From contig JAJYFH010000042.1 in the NCBI GenBank assembly GCA_021791015.1, forward strand, positions 1 through 5,929: a DNA stretch of 5,929 bases. Reading direction: 5' to 3'. Both the position numbers and the translations under genes were made by a program. Numbering within the stretch: position 1 is the stretch's first letter; every line of letters begins with the position of its first letter. This stretch comes from a bacterium (lineage in GTDB: Bacteria > Patescibacteriota > CPR2 > UBA1875 > JAJYID01). The notes below the pieces were generated by a model that was given only the letters and a program-made list of their open reading frames with translations, made no database searches and was not told where the DNA came from. Below are positions 1 through 4,743 of the stretch, piece by piece.

Positions 1-176
1 GATTCCACATCGAGCACTTTTTTATCTCCGTAGTATCCGCAGGTCGTGCAGGCTCGGTGAGGCATTCCCATCTCGCCGCATTTTTTGCACGCAACCAGAT
101 TTGGCGCATTTAAAGAGTCGTGTGCTCTTCTCTGTCTGGTTCGTCTGTGTGAAGTTTTCTTCTTTGGTACAGCCAT
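1..176 (-). CDS. rpmF: 50S ribosomal protein L32 (3' end cut by window edge)
   Basis: Small zinc-ribbon protein of the large ribosomal subunit. The frame begins MAVPKKKTSHRRTRQRRAHD, the typical L32 amino terminus: the basic MAVPKKK start followed by an Arg-rich tail that threads into rRNA. It continues with two CxxC pairs, C30/C33 and C43/C46, which form the zinc site. About 58 codons are present and the carboxy end runs off the window; L32 is usually 55-65 residues, so little is missing. The ATG at 176-174 is fixed by the conserved MAVPKKK and by an AGGAG nine bases upstream. It lies downstream of yceD on the same strand, the widely conserved yceD-rpmF order, and is probably co-transcribed with it because I see no convincing separate promoter in the AT-rich gap. 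Identity is very secure. Confidence 0.97.
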   Translation of the reverse strand, partial: MAVPKKKTSHRRTRQRRAHDSLNAPNLVACKKCGEMGMPHRACTTCGYYGDKKVLDVE

Positions 177-185
177 ACTTGGTAT

Positions 186-190
186 CTCCT
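186..190 (-). promoter_or_regulatory. Shine-Dalgarno site of rpmF
   Basis: AGGAG on the minus strand, nine bases before the rpmF ATG. It is worth noting because yceD, leuS and the Nudix gene in this window lack a comparable site, so L32 appears to have the conventional strong ribosome binding site. Confidence 0.8.
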
Positions 191-250
191 GTATGTTAGT
201 TATTCCTATTAAATTTTCTCTGAATAATTTATTTTGTGTTTTCTCAAGAG

Positions 251-299
251 AATTTTCAATTCACAATTTCTAATTTCCAATCAATGCCTAATGCTTAAT
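251..299. repeat. Degenerate 7-bp repeat array A
   Basis: Seven consecutive 7-bp units on the plus strand: AATTTTC, AATTCAC, AATTTCT, AATTTCC, AATCAAT, GCCTAAT, GCTTAAT. The first four follow a consensus AATTYHC and the rest decay. The array lies in the 169-bp gap between yceD and rpmF, so it would be transcribed in the leader of rpmF. Similar heptameric arrays are known from cyanobacterial genomes (short tandemly repeated repetitive sequences). I recall them in CPR genomes too, but that is memory and not shown here. Confidence 0.7.
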
Positions 300-315
300 T
301 TAAAAAAATTTTATA

Positions 316-367
316 ATTGGAATTTGATTGGTCATTGGATATTGGTTATTTGTCATTTCCAGTCATT
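316..367. repeat. Degenerate 7-bp repeat array B, running into the 3' end of yceD
   Basis: Plus-strand units ATTGGAA, TTTGATT, GGTCATT, GGATATT, GGTTATT, TGTCATT in perfect 7-bp register, then AGTCATT after a 3-base slip. The core consensus is GGTYATT (330-357). The array crosses the yceD stop codon (346-348) and encodes the last residues of that protein. It is separated from array A by 16 bases of A/T-rich sequence. Confidence 0.7.
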
Positions 368-801
368 CCTTCGCATTTCTCGCTGCAAAGCGGTTTCATC
401 GGCACATCGAGCATAACTTCTTCTAAAATCGGTTCGCCGATTTCAATCTGAAAATTTTTATCTACCAGCAGCTTGTCATCCTCCGGCAATCTCCTGCCAA
501 TAAGATATTCTCTGTCGAATATGGCTTCTCCCTGTCGGCTATACTCCTTCAAACATCTGGCGCAAACGGTTTTGGCTAGATAGTTTATATCAAATTGCGC
601 CAAAATCTCTTGCTCGAGAAGTGTGAGCTGAACATTTCCGGAAATTTCCTTCAAAACATTTTCCTCATCAAGACGTAAATTCAGTTTCTCGTCAATTTCC
701 ACTTTCAATCTGTCACCGACTTTACCCTTTGCAATAAGATTCTTTACGTCAATTTTTGCAGGAAATGTGGGTAATTCAAATTTTTCAGGTTCTTTTTTCA
801 T
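346..801 (-). CDS. yceD: YceD/DUF177 family protein, large-subunit rRNA accumulation factor
   Basis: A 151-residue protein of the DUF177/YceD family, whose E. coli member is needed for normal 23S rRNA accumulation. The sequence shows an N-terminal beta-rich half with the LLEQEILAQFDINYL stretch (about 61-75), then the family's cysteine pair in VCARCL (C80, C83), a mid-region FDREYLI (95-101), and the C-terminal LDVPMKPLCSEKCEG block with C139 and C143. Gene order yceD then rpmF is the conserved family context and supports the call. The protein ends six residues after CEG, whereas many relatives continue with a further CPxCG-type knuckle. Those last codons and the stop come from a 7-bp repeat array. 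The ATG at 801 has no clear Shine-Dalgarno; it lies 14 bases from a repeat element. A strong promoter lies about 100 bases upstream. The family call is firm; the exact role here is inferred. Confidence 0.88.
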   Translation of the reverse strand: MKKEPEKFELPTFPAKIDVKNLIAKGKVGDRLKVEIDEKLNLRLDEENVLKEISGNVQLTLLEQEILAQFDINYLAKTVCARCLKEYSRQGEAIFDREYLIGRRLPEDDKLLVDKNFQIEIGEPILEEVMLDVPMKPLCSEKCEGMTGNDK

Positions 802-814
802 TTATCTTTTTATT

Positions 815-889
815 GTCATTCCCGCGAAGGCGGGAATCCAGTCAAGCTTATTTTATTCTCTGGTTCCCCGGGGCAAGCCCGAGGATGAC
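815..889. repeat. GTCAT...ATGAC repeat element in the yceD leader (dRS3-like hairpin)
   Basis: A 75-bp element bounded by GTCAT and ATGAC. Its left part has ATTCCCGC (818-825) and GCGGGAAT (830-837) around a GAAG loop, exactly matching ATTCCC-N8-GGGAAT, the form known as dRS3 in Neisseria. GGAATCCAG follows (833-841) and recurs at 1488-1496 and 5793-5801. A CCAG/CTGG pair and a CCCCGGGG palindrome lie in the right half. It occupies most of the 122-bp gap between leuS and yceD and is downstream of the predicted yceD promoter, so it would be transcribed as leader RNA. Confidence 0.8.
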
Positions 890-908
890 GGTGAAAGAAT
901 ACCAGCAA

Positions 909-937
909 ATTATAACAAAATATTTAGCTTATGACAA
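909..937 (-). promoter_or_regulatory. Predicted sigma-70 type promoter of yceD-rpmF
   Basis: On the minus strand: TTGTCA (932-937), a 17-base spacer, then TATAAT (909-914) preceded by TG one base upstream (extended -10). This is five of six and six of six to consensus with ideal spacing. It overlaps the last codons and stop of leuS, which would let yceD and rpmF be expressed independently of leuS. The predicted start site is near 902, giving a leader of about 100 bases that contains the 815-889 repeat. Confidence 0.75.
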
Positions 938-3866
938 GGCTAAGCAGCTTGCCCGGAACATATATAACTTTCTTTATCTCTGCATCGTCAAGGTATTTTT
1001 GCACTTTTTCGCTTGCCTTGGCGAGCTCCAAAATCTCATCTTCCTCGGATTCGGCATTTATAACGAGCTGGTCGCGAACTTTGCCGTTTATTTGCACCGC
1101 CACAGTAACGGTTTCTTCTTTTATTAATTTCTCATCATATTCCGGCCAACCCTGAACATGTACGCTATCCTTGTGACCCAGCTTTTCCCAGAGCTCTTCA
1201 GCCATAAACGGCGCAAAAGGCGACAAAATAACGATGAGCTTCTCAAAGTCTCCCTTGGATATCGGGTTCTTTTCTTCCTGCAAAACATTTGAAAACTTCA
1301 TAAGCGAAGCAATGGCGGTATTAAACTTAAAATCTTCGATATCCGCCCCGACTTTCTTAATTGTTCGTGCAAGCTTTGCCTGAATTTCCATGTTTGAAAT
1401 TTTTGGCCAACTCCCCATATTGTCATCCCCGCCCTCCTTTGTCATTCCCGCGGAGGCTGGAATCCCTTCGGCGGATAAACTCCGGCGGGAATCCAGTCCA
1501 ATCTTCCAAATCTTCTCCAAGAACCTTTTGACACCGACCAAACCCTTCGGATTCCATGGGCCGCCGTCCTCAAACCTTCCCATAAACAAAATGTAGATTC
1601 GGAAAGCGTCAGCTCCATGCTCACGAATAACCTCGTCCGGGATGATAACGTTGCCCTTTGATTTCGACATTTTCTTTCCATCGGGACCCAGAATCATGCC
1701 CTGATGGCGCAGTTTCAAAAACGGCTCGTCAAAGTTGATCATTTTCATGTCAAAAAGGGCTTTTGTAATAAATCGGGCGTATAAAAGATGCATTGTGACA
1801 TGCTCTGCCCCGCCGACATACATATCCACCGGCAGCCATTCTTTCGTCACATTCGGCTTCATCATCTCTTTATCATCACCCACGCTTGGATATCGCATGA
1901 AGTAGAAACTTGAATCAACAAAAGTATCCATTGTATCTGTCTCACGTTCGGCTTTGCCGCCGCAATACGGACACCTGGTGTCAACAAATTCTTTTACTGA
2001 TGCCAATGGCCCTTTGCCGGTACCTTTTGGCTTAAAATCTTTGACATTTTCCGGCAACTTCACCGGCAAGTCTTTTTCGGCTACCGGCTGGGCTCCGCAT
2101 TTGTCGCAATAGATAATCGGTATCGGCGCGCCCCAATACCTTTGCCGGCCGATAGACCAGTCATGAAGACGATAATTAATTTTGCGCCTTCCAAAGCCTT
2201 TCTTTTTCAACCACTCAGCCATTTTCTTTTTAGCTTCGTCTGAGAATAGCCCGCTAAACTCACCTGAGTTTACCAGTTTTCCGGGGTCAGTAAAGGGCAT
2301 CTCCTCTCCAGCCTGAAGAGACCTCCAGAAAATCTTCAGATGTTTTATGTTCAAGAAATTCTCAACTTCTTCTTCCTTGACCCAAACTGCTTCATGCTGA
2401 TCCTTTTCCTTCTGAGCCACCTCTTGCCGCTCATCATTCTCAAGTTCAAAGAGCGAATAAATGGAGTGAGCAATGACATTTGAATCCTTATGAGGCCTAT
2501 AAAATTCCTCAAAAATAGTATTTCTGAATTTCTTAATGAATTTAATATTTTTGTAACCGGTTTCTTCCAAAACCTCTCTTTTTGCCGCCGTAACGATGTC
2601 TTCGCCGTCAGTCCCTCCGGATGGAAATGCCTGCCATTTTGTCTGCTTCCACTTAAGGCACAAATATTTATTGTCTTTCGGATTACGGACGACCGCAATC
2701 GCAAGGTCGCGCACTTCCGTTTCTTTTCCTGGCTTGGTTTCAAACTTAGTGTATGGAGCCACGGATTCTTTTATCGGCAACTTATACTTTTTGGCAAACT
2801 CGTAGTCGCGCTCATCATGCGCCGAGACGGCCATCACCGCGCCAGTTCCATAGCCATAAAGCACATAATCAGCAATCCAAATCGGCACTTCCTCATTGTT
2901 AAATGGATTTATGGCATAAGCGCCGGTGAAGACTCCTGTTTTTTCTTTTTCAAGCGACTGGCGCTCGATTTCCGTTAACTTTTGAGCTTGAATTAAATAT
3001 TTCTCAACTGCTTTCTTCTGCTCTGTAACTGTAATTTTTTCCACCAATGGATGCTCCGGCGCCAAAACGACATAAGTCATACCAAAAACCGTATCAATTC
3101 TGGTCGTGAAAACCTCAACTTCTTCCTCAACTTTTAACTTTTCACTTTTCACTTTTAAATTAAATTGAACTCCTTCGCTTCTGCCTATCCAGTTTCTTTG
3201 CTTGATGATAGATGATTCCGGCCAATCTACCTTATCCAAATCTTTTATCAATCTGTCGGCGTAATCGGTAATTTTGAAAAACCATTGCTTTAGATTTTTC
3301 TGAACGACTTCCGTGTCGCATCTCTCGCAAAGCCCTTCGATCACTTGTTCATTCGCAAGAACCGTCTTACACTCCGGACACCAATTCACCGGCGCTTCCT
3401 TTTGATAAGCCAGTCCTTTTTCGTAAAGCTTCAAAAACAGCCATTGCGTCCATTTGTAATAGCTTGGGGCAGAAGTTGTCATTTTATGAGACCAATCAAA
3501 TGAACAGCCCCAGCTCTTTAGCTGTTTTTCAGCGTGTTCAATGTTGCTTGCCGTACTTTCCTTTGGATTCACACCGGCTTTTATCGCATAATTCTCGGCT
3601 GGCAATCCAAATGCGTCATAACCAATCGGCATAAAAACATTGTAGCCATTTAGTTTTTTGTGCCTGCCATAAACATCCGCTCCTGTGTCTGAGTACGCAT
3701 GGCCAATATGCAAATATTCCCCGCTTGGATACGGAAACATAATCAAATTGTAAAATTTAGGATCTTTTGATGCTAAATCAGTGTTATAAATCCCCGATTT
3801 TTCCCAAATCTCCCGCCACTTACTCTCAATCTGTTTATGATTATATTTTTCCATTTTTTTCGTCAT
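924..3866 (-). CDS. leuS: Leucyl-tRNA synthetase with inserted Nudix domain
   Basis: Class I synthetase charging tRNA-Leu in the cytoplasm. Residues are counted from the ATG at 3866. HIGH is at 53-56, zinc cysteines C163/C166/C180/C183, editing-domain threonine motif TTRIDTVFG 254-262, GTGAVMAVSAHDERD about 340-354 with the editing Asp 351, DWSIGRQRYWG 569-579, a second cysteine set at 587/590/632/635, KMSKS 732-736, anticodon-binding helices, and a C-terminal QINGKVRD block (925-932) ending with VIYVPGK. Two in-frame insertions set it apart: a Nudix domain (core about 385-510) and a translated repeat element (about 791-818). Without them the length would be near 800, normal for the family. 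The ATG at 3854 (MEKYNHKQIE) fits typical LeuRS starts better, and the 3866 ATG lies inside a repeat terminus, so the first four codons may be an accident. Neither has a Shine-Dalgarno. Catalytic motifs look intact. Confidence 0.97.
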   Translation of the reverse strand: MTKKMEKYNHKQIESKWREIWEKSGIYNTDLASKDPKFYNLIMFPYPSGEYLHIGHAYSDTGADVYGRHKKLNGYNVFMPIGYDAFGLPAENYAIKAGVNPKESTASNIEHAEKQLKSWGCSFDWSHKMTTSAPSYYKWTQWLFLKLYEKGLAYQKEAPVNWCPECKTVLANEQVIEGLCERCDTEVVQKNLKQWFFKITDYADRLIKDLDKVDWPESSIIKQRNWIGRSEGVQFNLKVKSEKLKVEEEVEVFTTRIDTVFGMTYVVLAPEHPLVEKITVTEQKKAVEKYLIQAQKLTEIERQSLEKEKTGVFTGAYAINPFNNEEVPIWIADYVLYGYGTGAVMAVSAHDERDYEFAKKYKLPIKESVAPYTKFETKPGKETEVRDLAIAVVRNPKDNKYLCLKWKQTKWQAFPSGGTDGEDIVTAAKREVLEETGYKNIKFIKKFRNTIFEEFYRPHKDSNVIAHSIYSLFELENDERQEVAQKEKDQHEAVWVKEEEVENFLNIKHLKIFWRSLQAGEEMPFTDPGKLVNSGEFSGLFSDEAKKKMAEWLKKKGFGRRKINYRLHDWSIGRQRYWGAPIPIIYCDKCGAQPVAEKDLPVKLPENVKDFKPKGTGKGPLASVKEFVDTRCPYCGGKAERETDTMDTFVDSSFYFMRYPSVGDDKEMMKPNVTKEWLPVDMYVGGAEHVTMHLLYARFITKALFDMKMINFDEPFLKLRHQGMILGPDGKKMSKSKGNVIIPDEVIREHGADAFRIYILFMGRFEDGGPWNPKGLVGVKRFLEKIWKIGLDSRRSLSAEGIPASAGMTKEGGDDNMGSWPKISNMEIQAKLARTIKKVGADIEDFKFNTAIASLMKFSNVLQEEKNPISKGDFEKLIVILSPFAPFMAEELWEKLGHKDSVHVQGWPEYDEKLIKEETVTVAVQINGKVRDQLVINAESEEDEILELAKASEKVQKYLDDAEIKKVIYVPGKLLSLVIS
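1422..1499. repeat. GTCATTCCCGC repeat element inside the leuS coding frame
   Basis: Two tandem starts, GTCATCCCCGC (1422-1432) and GTCATTCCCGC (1441-1451), followed by a hairpin: ATTCCCGCGGAG (1444-1455) pairs with CTCC-G-GCGGGAAT (1480-1492) with one bulged base, and GGAATCCAG follows at 1488-1496. It shares ends and motifs with the 815-889 element. Read on the minus strand it is open and encodes LDSRRSLSAEGIPASAGMT, a peptide that has no counterpart in LeuRS and lies in a loop after the KMSKS region. Confidence 0.8.
2337..2714 (-). other. Nudix domain inserted in the LeuRS editing region
   Basis: Residues about 385-510 of LeuRS read as a Nudix hydrolase fold: strand VRDLAIAVVRNPKDNKYLCL, then SGGTDGE, AAKREVLEETGY (427-438) and a C-terminal VWVKEEEVENFL helix region typical of the fold. 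The REVLEETGY half of the Nudix box is perfect, with R430, E431, E434 and E435 as expected metal ligands. The glycine loop before it is one residue shorter than G-x5-E. LeuRS sequence resumes at FTDPGKLVNSGEFSGL (525-540), so the domain sits between the editing Asp motif and that block. The substrate is unknown. I recall similar insertions in CPR LeuRS proteins but cannot verify this here. Confidence 0.85.
3129..3156. repeat. Four-copy 7-bp repeat inside leuS
   Basis: Plus-strand units AACTTTT, AACTTTT, CACTTTT, CACTTTT in perfect register. On the coding strand they give the lysine-rich loop KVKSEKLKV (LeuRS residues 238-246), at the entrance of the editing domain just before VFTTRIDTVFG. Three frames of a 7-bp unit alternate, so this is a non-triplet repeat tolerated in a surface loop. 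Confidence 0.75.
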
Positions 3867-3924
3867 TCTGAATGAAATGAAGAATCTAACATGAGATCCT
3901 TCGGCGTCAAGGCCTCAGGATGAC
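3862..3924. repeat. GTCAT...ATGAC repeat element in the leuS leader
   Basis: A 63-bp element with 10-bp terminal inverted repeats, GTCATTCTGA (3862-3871) and TCAGGATGAC (3915-3924), that differ at one position. Inside is a 9-bp stem, GAAGAATCT (3879-3887) with AGATCCTTC (3894-3902) around a 6-base loop, and a 3-bp GGC/GCC stem (3903-3905, 3912-3914), giving a three-way-junction shape. It ends at or just inside the start of leuS. I recognise it as a variant of a REP-like repeat seen in diverse bacterial genomes, from memory only. Confidence 0.8.
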
Positions 3925-3933
3925 ATTTGTCTC

Positions 3934-3962
3934 ATTCTAGCACATTAAACCCTCTGTTTAAA
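3934..3962 (-). promoter_or_regulatory. Predicted promoter of leuS
   Basis: On the minus strand: TTTAAA (3957-3962), a 17-base spacer, TAGAAT (3934-3939) with an extended -10 TG (TGCTAGAAT). The -35 matches four of six positions and the -10 five of six. The predicted start near 3927 falls at the outer edge of the 3862-3924 repeat, so nearly the whole leuS leader would be repeat. The promoter directly follows the terminator of the upstream gene. Confidence 0.55.
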
Positions 3963-4015
3963 GGCAAAACAAAGGCCCGCCGGAGCGGACCCTTGTTTAG
4001 TCCACTTTGGCGGGC
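3960..4015 (-). terminator. Rho-independent terminator of the membrane protein gene
   Basis: A long stem starts two bases after the stop codon. GCCCGCC pairs with GGCGGGC (4009-4015 and 3975-3981), and the stem continues inward to a 4-bp GGAC/GTCC closing pair with a 9-base loop (3991-3999). As RNA from the minus strand it has two A/C mismatches in the middle. It is followed by CTTTGTTTTGCCTTT, a U-rich tail that runs into the -35 of leuS. Confidence 0.75.
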
Positions 4016-4017
4016 TG

Positions 4018-4539
4018 TTATTTGCCCCTGATGTTCTTCACCCAGCTGCCCCACGTCAGGTAGAGCATGAATAGCCCCATGAGGACGATTGGCACAGCAA
4101 TCCACCAGTCACCGGTAATCTTATCGCTGACTATGCAGAAAGCGATAGTCATGGATATCATCGAGTTGGCGACCAGAATGAAGCGTCCCCATGCGCCGGC
4201 TTCATCTTTTATGGTCGACATGAGGAATCCGACGAGCATAAACGCGGCAGGAATGAGCGTGTACCACCCGAACACCGGAATAATAAACCCAGCCTGCCAG
4301 ATGTCGGTCAGGCCATTGTAACGCGGCCCGTATTTCCAGATAGGATACTGGGTGTACTTCTGGATCCGCCTCGCCCAATCGCCGTCGGCCCTGTCGAGCC
4401 AGATATTGAAGAGACTGACCGAGACGAAAGCGATCCAGTACCCTGCGGCTCCCAGGAAGTAGATAGGGATGCCGAGGAGCATTTTGATCGTGCTCAAGAC
4501 CTGCGGTCCCACTTGCTTTCCGATGCCTTTCTTCTCCAT
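4018..4539 (-). CDS. Multi-pass membrane protein, divergent CDP-alcohol phosphotransferase-like
   Basis: A 173-residue, very hydrophobic protein with about six membrane-spanning stretches (near 22-34, 34-48, 83-95, 96-110, 119-138, 144-164). After the first pair comes LDRADGDWARR: D49, D52, G53, A56 and R57 fit D-x2-D-G-x2-A-R, the first half of the CDP-alcohol phosphotransferase signature. The preceding LSTIKMLLGIPIYFLG also resembles that family's N terminus. The second half, normally G-x3-D-x3-D eight residues later, is altered to NGLTDIWQA (75-83), with one Asp and no fourth Asp. The family joins a CDP-activated lipid or alcohol to an acceptor, as in phospholipid headgroup synthesis. Activity here is uncertain. 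I chose ATG 4539 because AGGAG is ten bases upstream; GTG 4548 would be one base from it. GC content is clearly higher than in its neighbours. It has its own promoter and terminator. Confidence 0.85.
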   Translation of the reverse strand: MEKKGIGKQVGPQVLSTIKMLLGIPIYFLGAAGYWIAFVSVSLFNIWLDRADGDWARRIQKYTQYPIWKYGPRYNGLTDIWQAGFIIPVFGWYTLIPAAFMLVGFLMSTIKDEAGAWGRFILVANSMISMTIAFCIVSDKITGDWWIAVPIVLMGLFMLYLTWGSWVKNIRGK

Positions 4540-4549
4540 CTTGATCACT

Positions 4550-4554
4550 CTCCT
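4550..4554 (-). promoter_or_regulatory. Shine-Dalgarno site that decides the membrane protein start
   Basis: AGGAG on the minus strand. It is ten bases from ATG 4539 and only one base from GTG 4548, which makes the ATG the workable start and removes three residues (start-I-K) from the longest frame. Confidence 0.7.
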
Positions 4555-4635
4555 AACAGTTTGATTTGCTGGATATGAAAGGGTGCTGCAAAAATCCCTG
4601 TTATAAAAATAAATCGCAAGAACTTTCGAAGAGAA

Positions 4636-4664
4636 ATATTATCACTTTTATGCTTGTTTGGCAA
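4636..4664 (-). promoter_or_regulatory. Predicted sigma-70 type promoter of the membrane protein gene
   Basis: On the minus strand: TTGCCA (4659-4664), a 17-base spacer, TAATAT (4636-4641). Spacing is ideal, and the two boxes match consensus at four or more of six positions each. The predicted start near 4629 gives a leader of about 90 bases. The rest of the 4549-4743 gap holds this promoter, the hairpins at 4681-4720 and no gene that I can support. Confidence 0.65.
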
Positions 4665-4680
4665 TATTTTTTTATCCAAA

Positions 4681-4713
4681 CGAAAAGACCACCCCAGGGT
4701 CGCGGTCTTTTCG
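4681..4713 (-). terminator. Terminator of the Nudix-GNAT operon, probably bidirectional
   Basis: A perfect 10-bp inverted repeat, CGAAAAGACC (4681-4690) and GGTCTTTTCG (4704-4713), with a 13-base loop. The A-run on one arm and T-run on the other give the AAAAGACC...GGTCTTTT form of a terminator that can work on either strand. On the minus strand it is followed by TTTGGAT. It lies 31 bases after the GNAT stop. A competing stem overlaps it (see findings). Confidence 0.7.
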
Positions 4714-4743
4714 CACCCTGCTAGTTCATTTTTCCAGGCATAA

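Noticed and set aside
251..367. Possible CRISPR array
   Set aside because: Units are 7 bp without spacers; this is a short tandem repeat.
85..416. Two overlapping plus-strand frames over rpmF and the gap
   Set aside because: They are antisense to rpmF and yceD, and their hydrophobic look comes from AT-rich repeats.
756..1127. 123-codon plus-strand frame
   Set aside because: It includes the translated repeat peptide SFPRRRESS and is otherwise antisense to leuS; shadow frame.
1413..1496. Frameshift or broken leuS at the repeat
   Set aside because: The frame stays open and LeuRS sequence resumes correctly on both sides with all motifs present, so it is treated as an in-frame insertion and not a pseudogene.
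2490..2978. 162-codon plus-strand frame antisense to the Nudix insertion
   Set aside because: It lies wholly opposite the well-supported LeuRS frame and shows no recognisable domain.
4540..4548. GTG start for the membrane protein
   Set aside because: It leaves only one base after AGGAG, while ATG 4539 has workable spacing.
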